Positions 1 through 10,587 of a stretch of 64,000 bases of DNA are shown here, piece by piece. Position numbers and translations under genes: made by a program. The DNA is from Haemaphysalis longicornis (taxonomy: Eukaryota > Arthropoda > Arachnida > Ixodida > Ixodidae). Each line of letters starts with the position of its first letter. The first letter of the stretch is position 1. The stretch lies in the NCBI GenBank assembly GCA_013339765.2, contig CM023448.1, forward strand, positions 286,184,817-286,248,816, read 5' to 3'. The notes beneath the pieces were generated by a model. The model did not search any database, was not told the origin of the DNA, and saw nothing but the letters and a program-made list of their open reading frames with translations.

Positions 1-887
1 AGAAACGCGCTCCTCCCTCTTAAAGGGAGAATCTTTCTACCTTTTAGAGAGCAATATATGATACATTCCTGTGATACAATATATGATACCCTTCAGGGAG
101 AAACTACCACACCCTTTTTTCTTAGAGTGCAGCTGCTTGAATAAAGTTGAATAAGGAGTTGTTCTCCTCCTCCTCTTCACACCCTCGTTCGCAGCCACAT
201 GGCACGGTTGAGCCAATGGGACGTCATCCCTGCGCGTGCTCCCGTTCGCAGCCAATTGAATTTTTGGTACCATCCAATTTTGGTTTTGTGTGGTATCATG
301 CCATATGATTTCAGGCGAAAGCCTAAGACCTCTATGTTTCATGTACGCTGGTTGTGAGGTACACTCAATCGGCGGTACAAAAAAGGGGTTAAAGTAGTGG
401 TTAAACAGCCGTGCGGGAGAAGTGTCGGAGGAGGGCTCTGAGAAAGAGACGCAGCCCGCCGCGGGAAAGGGAAACAGCAACGCTAAAGGAAAGTTAGGCC
501 GCTGCCGCACGTGCAGTATACGAGCCGCCTCAAGAGGGGAAGGTATTGGTATTCGTTGAAAAGTTTAGCTGTCAATTTCTTCGCTTGGCAGCACAGGAAA
601 CGGCCACAGGTATGGCCGATGCACCACGGACATGGCGCGGCTTGGGCCACGCGCCCGCACGCCGAAGAAAAAAAAACACCGGCGTGCGTCGTCTGCTCTG
701 TTTCATTCCGATTCTCAACGGTGGCGTCAAGAGAGATGTTATTAATCGCCCTCACATTGGACTCGAGGCAATACCTTGTGTTCGGTGAGGTAGAGTTTGT
801 AACGTGCAACACGGTAATGTGCTTATCACGGACAAGTACCGCCATCCCGCGGAGCCCGACGTAACCAGGGACAGCGCACTCATACGG
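1..887. other. Unannotated stretch, no gene seen
   Basis: I see no recognisable exon, transposon end or RNA gene here. The open frames on both strands have no conserved motif and overlap in conflicting directions. The stretch ends where the 71-bp inverted repeat begins. Confidence 0.5.
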
Positions 888-958
888 TTGCCTGCATGCG
901 CGCCTCGCCAGTGAATACAGGCAATACCGACAGAGCGAGCACGAGGCTTCTGCGTTGG
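888..958 (-). repeat. Left arm of 71-bp inverted repeat
   Basis: Its reverse complement matches 2848-2918 at 69 of 71 positions by hand alignment. The similarity stops abruptly on both sides. The two arms face each other about 1.9 kb apart, with a decayed LINE and a tRNA-like fragment between them. They could be terminal repeats of a composite element or two oppositely oriented copies of one dispersed repeat. I did not find a clear target-site duplication. Confidence 0.75.
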
Positions 959-1080
959 CTAGCGAAAGGAACGGGCTTCGGAGGGTGGTGGCTGAAGGGG
1001 CTGGTGAATGGTGACGGGCGCGGCAGAAAGTTCTAGAGCAGATCAACAGACGGTGCAAATAGGCTTTTGCCTTCTCAGAT

Positions 1081-1133
1081 TCCCCGTAAGGATCCCTCGT
1101 AAAGATCCCCCGTTCTAAGGATCCCCCGTAATT
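1081..1133 (+). repeat. Short imperfect tandem repeat (AAGGATCCCCCGT)
   Basis: Three to four imperfect copies of a 12-13 base unit occur in a row, each built around GATCCCCCGTAA or a variant of it. Confidence 0.6.
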
Positions 1134-1317
1134 TTTAAATTCAAAGCATTTCTTTGACTCACGATGTCACCCGGCGTTGGCGTGCCTCGGCGTCCGCAAC
1201 AGCCGTTCCAGGTGCGCCCTCTCCCCCACTCCTCCTCTCCCGCATCACGCTACCCTCCTCGCTCTCAACAACAGGTCCGCACCCCTCCCCCTACACTATA
1301 TAAAAAAATAATACTTA

Positions 1318-1395
1318 CCGGCGCCTGGTTTCGATCCCACGACCCTGCAGGCGGAACGCAAGGTACATGGTGCTCTACCCACTGCACCACAAAGC
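1318..1395 (-). repeat. tRNA-derived fragment (SINE head or tRNA pseudogene)
   Basis: On the minus strand a tRNA-like segment shows a box A-like GGTGCAGTGGGTAGAGC and, about 40 bases later, a box B-like GGGATCGAAACC. The arms do not fold into a clean acceptor stem, so it is not a functional tRNA gene. It is most likely the head of a tRNA-derived SINE or an old tRNA pseudogene. Confidence 0.5.
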
Positions 1396-1689
1396 CGACA
1401 CAGAATAGAAGGCTACGAACGCGCCTTATATCCTTGACTCATTCAAACTACGTCAAGAAGCTGCTGATACAACGCATTCACTACCACCAACTCCCCAAAC
1501 ACTAAACGCTAACGCAATACACCCACCCCCTATGCGACGCATTTACTCGAGTCCCCCTCGCGGGGAGATGGTCCCTTTTTTTACCATCGTATTCACGCCG
1601 CCGAAACCGCATTCTCGCATAACGGGAACTACATTCTTCACTTTAGAGAACATCGTTCTTCACTTAAGAGAACATCGTCACCGCCTACC

Positions 1690-2580
1690 GTAACTCCCCT
1701 CATACTTATGCGGACGGCTCGGTGACGGAGGCATCATCTACCATAGGAGAATTATAACGTCAACCCACACTACTATAACCGTTAAGCCCGCTCACAAGAC
1801 GTCGTCCGTGATTACAGACCTGACGGCCCTGCGTGCCACGTTGCAACATATTTTAACTGCACCGGTTCAGGCAGGGGCAATCTTCATCGACTCTCGTGCA
1901 GCCCTTCAACATCTGATGGTAGTTATCTCAAGCAATCAAGCAAGTTAGCTCAAGCCCCATAAGAAGTTAGCTTAAGCAATCAACGACTTGCACATGCAGG
2001 CACTAAATAACATTCATGCTATTGTCCTGCCCTGGCTCACCGTGGGGTGGCTGAAAATGACGAAGCTGATCAAGCTGCTGCTTCTTTTAATCTTGTCTCT
2101 ATAATTACCGCAGTACCCTTCACAAGGCGAGATGCAGCTGCTCTGTCTTCTTTGGTAGCGGAAAGCCCCCAGCGTTCGCTCTGGGCCGACCCCAGCAAAA
2201 CTTACGCCCCGCTGCGAACAATCTGCAGATTCAGGATTTCAAGCGGTCTGTGTAAGCGTGAGGAAGCCGTCTCGCACCGAATTAGACTAAATGTGGCCTA
2301 CACAAAGAGTTTTCTTTTTAAACTTCGGCAGACATCCTCCCCCTGTGCCCAACCAGTGCAGTTCGCAAGGACCTCCAACACGTACTCTGCGCATGCCCTC
2401 GTTTTGAATTGGAAAGAAACACCATGAAGGCTTCTCTGGGCCTGCCTCTATCCGCCCAGATCTCCTTATCGGAACTTCTTGGCCAGTGGTTAACTTCATG
2501 AACGGCACGTATAGCGCAGCAAAAGCAGTGGCAGCATTTCTTCGTTACACTGGACTCGAGGGAACATTGTTAATCCTTGA
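1690..2580 (+). mobile_element. Decayed non-LTR retrotransposon (LINE), RNase H and C-terminal part of ORF2
   Basis: This is the 3' part of an RNase H-bearing LINE, I-clade-like. An RNase H start with YADGSV lies near 1707. The middle of the domain, with FIDSRAALQHL, is near 1875-1915. The end of the domain, HRGVAENDEADQAA, is at about 2038-2083. The C-terminal part follows at 2047-2427 (RLNVAYTKSFLFKLR). The frame then shifts: RKDLQHVLCACPRFELERNT reads at about 2364-2501, and FLRYTGLEG in a third frame near 2530-2565. Stops and frameshifts show that it is dead. The reverse transcriptase and endonuclease are missing, as expected for a 5'-truncated insertion. Clade assignment is from recall of motif style. 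Confidence 0.8.
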
Positions 2581-2847
2581 TCATATGAGCGTTTCGCCTG
2601 ACTGTGTGCGTGCTTGTGGCGTGTGCTTCTGTTTTTGTACTTATATGAGTGCGTAAGCGAACTTTTCATGTACCTTTTACCCACATCCGGCTTATCACTT
2701 AGAGCGGCTGGTCTTGTTGACATCGCCGGTTCGTCAAACAGTTTCCTGCCCCCTCCCCTAAACCTATGCAAGTATTTCTGTCAATTGCCTAATCTCACAA
2801 CGATTACATTACCGCTGCGTTTCTGCTGCATCAAGCTCTTCTCTATG

Positions 2848-2918
2848 TCAACGCAGAAGCCTCCTGCTCGCTCTGTCGGTATTGCCTGTATTCACTGGCG
2901 AGGCGCGCATGCAGGCAA
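2848..2918 (+). repeat. Right arm of 71-bp inverted repeat
   Basis: It matches the reverse complement of 888-958 with two differences. It lies downstream of the LINE coding remnant and could be part of a retroelement 3' untranslated region. Confidence 0.75.
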
Positions 2919-5900
2919 GCCCATGCAGGCTGGTTTTGTACATTTCGCGGATTTTTTCCATGCCATTTGCCTTTCCGAAATCCGGCTTGCTTTCTCTGTG
3001 TTTATGGATATCTAGTGTGTGTCACTTATGTGGTTAACCATGACTTTTGTAAATAACTCGTATACATCAGAGGGTGGATTGACGGAGCTCTTTGAAATCA
3101 GTAACGTCGTTGTGAATTCTAATTAAGATGCCATTTTTTCGATGCTAGAGGCGCCTTTCCAAATCCGGCTTCCCGACCCTCGTACCTAAGCACATCTACG
3201 TTCGGCTTTCTAGCACTACTCGCAAGCGCTGTAAAAGAAACGTTCAAAGGAGATAGACACACAGCGGTGCAGAAATAAATGTTCTCGCCAAATATTGCAT
3301 GTATTCCTGCGAGATGAAATATTTACGGGCACTGTTACTGCCCTATGTTTTATTCTGTTAGGTTTAGTATTTCTACCGATCGAACGAAAAACTAGTTACG
3401 TCTAAGCATTCATTGCTACCGGGAAGAAAAACATGGGACAAGCGCTGTCTCGCTACCAGAATTTTTTTCAAAGTGGCACAAATTTATAGATACGCACAAA
3501 GTGCACGTCAGACAGACTAGATTCAAAACGAAACAAAAGTCATCCAAGCACTCGCAAGAGCTCGCAAGGTTAGCTCCCAGGGTGAGAAAAGGTTTTCACG
3601 CCACGCTGGCAGTGTGAAGCGCACAGTCATGGACAAATGAAATGGGAACACAAAAATATGAACCAGAGCACGCAAAATCAAAGAGTGTGGATATTGGAGA
3701 TAAAATAACGGCTCGGGTATATTTGGAAAGACACATTTTCCATCTTTGTTCCTGTATTGACGCCGCGCGATAATTTCACCTGCGCGGAAAGAAATTGCGC
3801 TGTTTGTGTGTTTTTGGTTCATATTTTCGTGTTCGGCTTTCATTCGTCCATGACTGTACGTCACTCCCGCTTTCCAATAACGTGAGCTACGACTTTGACT
3901 GCTTGTGTTGTTTCTTCTTACTTTTATACCTCTCTGTGCATTACCCGAAATTTATTCTGTCCACTTGATTAAATGAATGCAGTTTTTATAATAGATTTTA
4001 GGGCGCAGCGACTGTTCCGCTTTTTTGTTTTTATTTTTCCTCCTCAGCCCATGGTTCCCCGCTGACGCCATATTTCTCTTTCAAATGAATATGTTCCATC
4101 TAAGCTAGTATTCAGTTCTATTTGAGTTGGATCTATTATGAGAAAATGTACCTGATTATTTTTCATTTATATGCCCAAACGACCAGCCGCTACATCTAAC
4201 TGATCAGATTAATGTACCACTAAAATGAAAGGGGCGATTGAGACCAATTGAATGTAGGCGCTCCAGTAAGATGATTGCATCGGACTGAAACGTTATCATA
4301 CAAACTTTTTTTTCTATGCCTGTTTCGCTTCTTTTGGTGCTCCGAGGTTGCTCGTACTTGCAGATCTTTTTTTTTTTTTTTTTTTCTTGAGCGTAATCTC
4401 TTACTATCTATGAATTCTTAGGTGTTTCTTAAATTAAACACTTATATTCAACTTCGAGGTGGTAGCATGTTGAAACCTCTCCTGTCTTAATCAACGTCTT
4501 AACGACAAAATTTTATTTCGTGTCCAACCTAGTCTTCTTCGTCATGCATAAAGACCCTCCAGTATAGACAAGTGGTATCCAAATTTCGCGGCCGCCGGGC
4601 TGCATTAATACTTTCTCAAGGACGCGTGTCGTAGATCGGAAAATCTAGTCTCCGCGACCCCAGTATTTGGTGGCAGTCTGTTTTTTTTATAACTGTTATT
4701 ATTATTATTAGTGATGAATAGTTTATATCGATGTCATTGTCGGTGTGGATCCGTCCAGCTTTGTTGGAAAGTTCGACCGGGCCATTTGGTTTACAACCAT
4801 GTAGAAGAGAAGGAAGGGACGGAGACCAGGGAGACACAGGAGACGACATCACAGCGGTGTGCTGCCATATCCGTCTCCGTACTTGCCTCCGTTGCGGTGT
4901 TCATTCCCAGGTGGTCAGCTCTGATCTGCTCATCATAGCGCACGCCTTATAGTTCACCAATGCTGATTCATCGTCTCCACCGCCTCGTCTGACTTCTCCC
5001 GATTCTCACAAAATTTCTGCGGTGTTGCAGGCCGCGAGCAAGAACCGCAAGCGATATAAAATTTCTTAATTTTCTTTTCTGCTTCGACACCATTTTTCAG
5101 TGCGGAGAGCAAAGTAGCACCAGATGTTATAATTACTTTTCAAGGAAGTGAAAACAAGGCTACCTTCTGCATGTAGTCTAGAATATTTTCGCATCTGAGA
5201 GGGGATTTCCGTTGTTCAGATGTGCACAAACAGTACTCCACTGACGACGCGCATAAGTATCCGAGGATGCGAATGCTGGTTTCTTTGCGGCTCCCTCATG
5301 ACTCTCCTGCGTATCCCAAGGCGCCAGCCCTACATGCGTTCGAGCCAAAGTAAACGGTTCTGAAAGCGAGGCCGCTACAGGATGTGACCTCGAGTCTGTA
5401 CTGCTGAACGCTATCTCTGCTGCAGAGTAGAAGAAGGCTCTGCCTTGCTGCGTCTCTGTCTATATCCCTCCCTCCGGAGTTGTCACGGTTTAGCGCCAGA
5501 GCCCCGAAGACCAGTGCAATTAGTGAAGGACTCAAGCAGGCCTCTGGGCGCTGTGGACACAAATGCTCCCTTGCCCATCTGCAAAACAAACAAAAAAAAA
5601 ACATGCTTATCAAGGGGCGGCCCGAGCCAGGCCGGACTCCCAAGGGAGCCCCCGGCCACCCGCAGCCCGGTTAAAAGGCATTTCAAGCCTGGCGTATGGA
5701 GACGTCTGCGCCTGCTGTAATTATACGGGTCTTAATCTTGCGGTTTAACACCGTTATATAAAACTTAGTGTGTTCTACATGGACACGAAATTCGATACAA
5801 CCTAAGGGTGTACTTTAGCGGTGAAAACAGGCTGTATTTGACTATAGTTCAATAAAATTACTGCACTGGAAGAATGAATGGTTGGTGTGCTGCCTAATTT

Positions 5901-6060
5901 TTTGTAATTTTATTTATTTTTGGTTCATTGGCTAAAAATTATTTCTGCTAATTAGTTGCAAGTTACTGTTCATTAAGGCTAAGGTACTCCAAAATACCAC
6001 GGTCCTATTCCAGTTCTTTCATTTTTTTTCGTAATTTTTTTTCTCGCAACAGATTCCCTA
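2919..6060. other. Unannotated stretch, no gene seen
   Basis: This is mostly AT-rich non-coding sequence with a T-run near 4368-4386. Small open frames near 4616-4950 and 5296-5750 show no family motif. I see no transposon ends or RNA genes. Confidence 0.5.
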
Positions 6061-6069
6061 CAAGCCTGC

Positions 6070-6728
6070 CGTAGCATTCAACGTGGACGCATCTCACTTC
6101 CCGCCTTACCCATACTCGCATCAATCAATCCCCTCCCCGAGCTGTACGTCATCTGGACCCCTGGTCACTCGTCCCTCGGGGGAAATGAAGCGGCTCACGC
6201 CGCTGCCAGCGTCCTTCCACACCGGGCATTTCCCTCGGGGGCTGAACCGAGGGTCCAGCCTCGTCCACCTCCCGTTGTTCCATCACTCGGCCACGACATA
6301 CTGCACCGTTATCGCAACCTTCGCCTCACTTTGCCTCAACCTCACCCTCAACTAACCAAGGAGGAAGCAATCATCTGGCGTCGATTACAAACACACACCT
6401 ATTACAACGCACCCAGCCTCCACGCTATATCCTCTACCCAATACACCCTCACTTGTCACTTTTGCCCCTCTCTTAATACTACCTACCACATGGTGTGGGC
6501 CTGTCGAAACACCCCATCGCTTACCCCCAATCTCAACCCTTCCCCAGAGCAGTGGGAGGGCCTGCTGACCAGCTCCCGTCACGCTGACCAGATCTTTCTG
6601 GTCACCCGTGCCAGGGCTGCAGCCAAGGCCCAAGGGTACCTGGACTGAGGCGAACCCACCCCACTGAGTGACGGCTCAACCACCACCGTTTGCTCTAGTA
6701 AACGGTGGTTTAATAGAGCAAAAAGCAT

Positions 6729-6729
<1 letters not shown>
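6070..6729 (+). mobile_element. LINE 3' end: RNase H tail, Cys/His motif and 3' UTR
   Basis: An uninterrupted frame from before 6148 to a TGA at 6646-6648 encodes the end of an RNase H domain (VIWTPGHSSLGGNEAAH at 6148-6198). It is followed by the C-terminal Cys/His motif CHFCPSLNTTYHMVWAC and the ending ARAAAKAQGYLD. This layout is typical of the C-terminus of I-clade-like LINE ORF2 proteins. The 3' UTR is short (about 80 bases), carries a perfect 10-bp stem-loop at 6682-6709, and runs straight into a CT array. The open frame suggests a fairly young, 5'-truncated insertion. The 5' boundary near 6050-6070 is approximate. Confidence 0.85.
6682..6709 (+). other. Stem-loop in LINE 3' UTR
   Basis: ACCACCGTTT at 6682-6691 pairs perfectly with AAACGGTGGT at 6700-6709 across an 8-base loop. 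It lies 33 bases after the LINE stop codon, where some LINEs carry RNA structure recognised by their reverse transcriptase. That role is inferred. Confidence 0.7.
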
Positions 6730-6789
<60 letters not shown>

Positions 6790-6828
6790 TCTCTCTCCTC
6801 TCGCTCTCTCTCTCTCCTCTCTCTCTCT

Positions 6829-6881
<53 letters not shown>
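6730..6881. repeat. (CT)n microsatellite
   Basis: About 150 bases of CT dinucleotide with a few interruptions near 6787-6842. It directly follows the 3' end of the LINE fragment. Confidence 0.97.
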
Positions 6882-6886
<5 letters not shown>

Positions 6887-7381
6887 TAATCGTGGTAATA
6901 CATCATCGGCAGGGTCATTTCACCGTTAATGGTTCAGAGTTTTTGTACTTCCTTGCATTTTTTACATGTTATCAGCAAGTTTATAATGGACATTGAAATT
7001 TTTTGCGTCGTTTTGCATCGCTTCTATTGTTTTCGCTGAATAGCTCAAAAGGTACCAAACGCGAGTTTGCCAAGTAAAGGAGGCAGCGGACTGAATCTTG
7101 CTAATGCTGCTTTTGGCACCTAAGTCTTCTCTTTTAACTGCAGTCAGGCGCATCGATTCGAATATTCTCCAATATCAGGGGGCCTGCGGATAAAAAAAAA
7201 TCCCGGGCCATCTCCACTAATGTGAAACCTGGGGAGGGGCGAAGCGTGCAGTGTATAAGTGCATTCTTGGCGCCTCGGAGTTTTTGCCAACGGAGATGAA
7301 ACCATTGGGAAGTAGAGGTATACAACTTTGCTGTAAAAGTATGTTGTGTTTGAAGCACGAAGCTCTCTATCACGAGGCGTA
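6882..7381. other. Unannotated stretch, no gene seen
   Basis: No conserved reading frame, RNA gene or repeat is recognisable between the CT array and the 53-bp tandem repeat. Confidence 0.5.
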
Positions 7382-7580
7382 AACGAGCGTCCCGGTGTTT
7401 TTTTAGTACGCGTTACGTTCTAGCGCGAGACGTTAACGAGTGTCCCTGTGTTTGTTTAGTACGGGTTACGTTCTAGAGCGAGGTGCAGACGAGTTCCCCG
7501 GTGCTTTAGTGTCGTGACCACATGAAACGACGACTACGACGACAACGACGACGCCAGGAGACGCCAACAACCCCAGCCCC
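7382..7580 (+). repeat. 53-bp tandem repeat in a dispersed repeat, forward copy
   Basis: Two full units and one partial unit start at 7384, 7437 and 7490 with CGAGCGTCCC, CGAGTGTCCC and CGAGTTCCCC. The first two also share a GTTACGTTCTAG core. A CGACGACGA stretch follows at about 7528-7553. The block reappears in inverted orientation at 8688-8822, so it belongs to a dispersed repeat family. Confidence 0.8.
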
Positions 7581-7609
7581 TAATAGCAGTTACGAAAATT
7601 TTTTGCTAG

Positions 7610-8687
7610 GAACTGTGCACAGGTGTAAAAAGAAATTTATAACAGCTTTTAATTTATTTAAAATAGTTTTAATTAAAATATTGAGGTAAAGCATCTTCAA
7701 CAGATTTGCTTTAAAAATTCGGGAAAATCAGAAATGTTGCAAAAGTTCAGGTTTCGAGGCCGAAGAATACGGGTCGTGTCTACTCAAAAAAGGTGTAGGA
7801 AATGTCTGGACAGAGTTGCAAGGGGCCGTGAAACCAACATCGTGCATATGATGACAGCGGTTTATAATGTTTAAAGGCGGTAGTTTTTCTTGGGCTACCT
7901 AAAAGTGACAATTTTAGTCCGTCTGTCACTCGATTCAACCACCTGCGACCGGCCACTAGCGACCGGACGCACTGAGTGAGCTCCGGCAACATGTTTTCAC
8001 ATTCTGTTTTTGCCAGATCTTTCTCGTTTCTCGTTCTCGTTTCTCGTTTCTCGTTTATTCTCGTATCGAAAATACAGTGTGTAAAAATACATATACGGAA
8101 AGGGGTCCCAGAGTTATAAACTGTAATGACCCCTTTTTATTTATTGTACACAACTAAGCATTTAGTAGCAGTCATGAACGCGAATAATATGCATAAACGG
8201 ACAGCTGCAGTAATAATAATTAACTATGACATGGAAAGAAACTCTATAATTATGACAAACATGTAGGAATAATAAATGCCAGAAACACCATAATATTGCA
8301 TTTTCATGAAACTAACACCAATATATCTCTTTCGATGAGGCGAATACACTCATAATCTGTTTATTTAAATCAGGCCTGTTGTTTTAAGTTAGCGTCAAAA
8401 CTTCGAAAACCGACCTTCAGCGTGTTCTAACTCCCTCCTCTAACCTCACCGTTTAACTATAATAGTATAACACAACGACATCTTAACCATCAAAATTAAC
8501 CTGTAAATAATAGTTTAACGTATTTTTCCTTCACATTTTTGCATTTGCAGCTCGGGCATTTACATAAACCCTGGCAATTCCCTGAAATATAACAAAACTA
8601 ATCCGCGCCAAAGCAAACACCACCCTCATAGCCCTCCAGACCGCGCGCACCTAACCACACCAGCCGCGCGGTCAAAAACACGAGTTT
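7610..8687. other. Sequence between inverted repeat copies, no gene seen
   Basis: AT-rich DNA with no conserved frame. It contains a small (TTTCTCG)n patch at 8020-8064. It could be the interior of a composite element bounded by the inverted copies. Confidence 0.45.
8020..8064. repeat. (TTTCTCG)n short minisatellite
   Basis: Five to six imperfect copies of TTTCTCG are visible. Confidence 0.85.
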
Positions 8688-8822
8688 TAGGGGCGAAGCC
8701 CCTTAGAGGCTCGGGCTGTCGGCGTCCCCTGTCGTCGTCGTCTCGTGTAGTCACTGTACTAAAACACCGTGACACTCGTTTTCCAACGCGTCACGCTAGA
8801 ACTTCACGCGTACTAAAAAATG
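8688..8822 (-). repeat. Inverted copy of the 53-bp-unit dispersed repeat
   Basis: Read on the minus strand it matches the 7382-7600 block: TTTTTTAGTACGCG, then GTTCTAGCG, then ACGAGTGTCACGGTG, then a CGACGACGAC run and GGGGACGCC. Its edge on this side is a small hairpin, AGGGGC-GAA-GCCCCT, at 8689-8703. Confidence 0.75.
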
Positions 8823-10319
8823 TATAATGGATACAACCGGTTCAAAATAAACTAACATGATTTAAATATTTGTGGAACGCTCCCTCTCCGCCTCAGCAAT
8901 CGACAAGAACCAGCACAAGCAGAAGCTGTTTGTAGAGGGGTTATAATTTGTGTTACACTCAAGTACCCACTGGCTCTCGACGCTAGGCCTCATCGGGTCG
9001 GGTGGTCGATCGAAACACGAAAAGGCATCCTTACCTAGTGCCGGAGCCTCGTTGATCACCGAGGATGAGCCCCCCAGAGCGAGGCACGGGAACTGCACTG
9101 CGCTCGCGTTGACCTCTTCCACTACCCCAAACTGGGCAGATGGGGAATGCAAATTGCTTAAATCCGGTTCAACGCAATAGAGGGCGCCACTTCCTCAGCA
9201 AGCGCGCGATTGCTCCTCCCAACGGCGCTTCTCCGGCGCCCAATCAGCGCGCTCCGTGTGGCAAGAGCGCGGCATTCATGTGCCAACCCTCCCCCCCCCC
9301 CCCCCCCATCTGACAACGGTAGACTTACAATCTTTCAATGCACTTATACACTTCATGCTTCTGGCCACCTCAGGTTTCACGTTAGTGGATATGGCCCGTT
9401 TTTTTCACCTGATGAACGCAATTTAATACTAGCAAAAACACGTGGTTCGGGCGGAACGAGCTCCGCGTGCTATAGACCACTAGCTTAACCCAAATACCTA
9501 CATTGTATTCGCCATAGGAGGACTTGGGGACGGGTTAGGCGAGAAAAGAGGGAGAGTTTCGCTGCAGGGCCATCAGAAACGCTATTGTCTTTCGACGTCA
9601 TTTAGAGCGAATCAAGGAGATTCAAGGCCATTTTTCACAGCAAGACTCTATACCGCTACCCTCGATGGCTCAATCGCGCCCGGCGTCAGCACACCGAAGA
9701 GCTTTGAGGCAAAGCCAACCTTCTCGCGAAGGCGTTGTGGTCTCTATCTAATGCATACACGGAAAAAAATCATGCCACCGCTAGGGCGACTCCATAATTA
9801 CGCCGAGTTTTATCTGCTTGTAACAATTAGTTTACCCTAAAGTTGTAAACAATTAGGAAAGCTCGTCTGCTGTAAAATACGCGGGCTACTACGGGACGAT
9901 ATTCATGTTACAGAAACGGTTATAAATAGTTTCTTTTTTTACCGGAACTATCCCGAAACAAACTTAATGGCGACCGACTGCTCGAGTGACTGCACAACCG
10001 CGGAAAATTTTACCTCAGCAGGTATCATTAATAACTATCGGTCGCCGTTTTAATAGGAATAACATGAAGCCGCCGCTCCTTAGCCATTCCAGCGGCATTA
10101 CGAAACCGCCGTAAAACGGACATCCCGGAAAGACCAAGGTTTGTCTGCTCAGCTAAAATTGCAGTCGTTGCAACTTTTATTAGGCTAATTAACTTAGAAG
10201 CATGCTAAGTCGCTAATTAGAAACAACTGTGATTTCTTTTTTGCCCGTCGTTTAGATTGCGCCCCAGTCGATCGTGTTCTGTGCCGTGCTCTTATATCTC
10301 GTAGTACACCCATTTGGAG
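8823..10319. other. Unannotated stretch, no gene seen
   Basis: No gene is recognised. The stretch holds a run of 17 C at 9291-9307, in a GC-rich patch at about 8960-9310. The open frames there lack conserved motifs. Confidence 0.5.
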
Positions 10320-10330
10320 CCGCACAATAA
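10320..10330 (+). repeat. Left target-site duplication of SINE
   Basis: CCGCACAATAA, repeated exactly at 10577-10587 on the other side of the SINE. Confidence 0.9.
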
Positions 10331-10576
10331 CCCGCCGCGGTGGCTCAGTGGCTAAGGCGTTGTGCTGCTGAGCACAAGGTCACGGGTTCGACTCCCGGTC
10401 ACGGCGGCCGCTTTCCTGGTGGAGGCGAAAAGCAAAACACCCGTATGTTCGAGATTTCGGCGCACGCGAAAAATCCCCAGGTGGTCGAAATTAATCCGGA
10501 GCCCTCCAATACGGCGCGCCTCGTCGACTGTGTATCGTCGACGCGTTAAACCTCATAAGCAATCAATCAATTGATC
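10331..10576 (+). mobile_element. tRNA-derived SINE, Ruka-like, intact ends
   Basis: A tRNA-like head carries box A (TGGCTCAGTGGCTAAGG) and box B (GGGTTCGACTCCC). A SINE body follows with GTGGTCGAAATTAATCCGGA and GAGCCCTCCAATACGG, and a short CAAT-repeat tail. A perfect 11-bp duplication flanks the 246-bp element, so both ends are defined. The internal boxes suggest RNA polymerase III transcription. Such SINEs are mobilised by a partner LINE. The head matches the copies at 36524 and 47400 closely. The tick attribution rests on recall of Ruka-type SINEs. Confidence 0.9.
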
Positions 10577-10587
10577 CCGCACAATAA
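10577..10587 (+). repeat. Right target-site duplication of SINE
   Basis: Exact second copy of CCGCACAATAA. Confidence 0.9.

Noticed and set aside
10331..10412. Possible genuine tRNA gene
   Set aside because: The tRNA-like head is attached to a SINE body and tail and flanked by a target duplication. The same head occurs at 36524.
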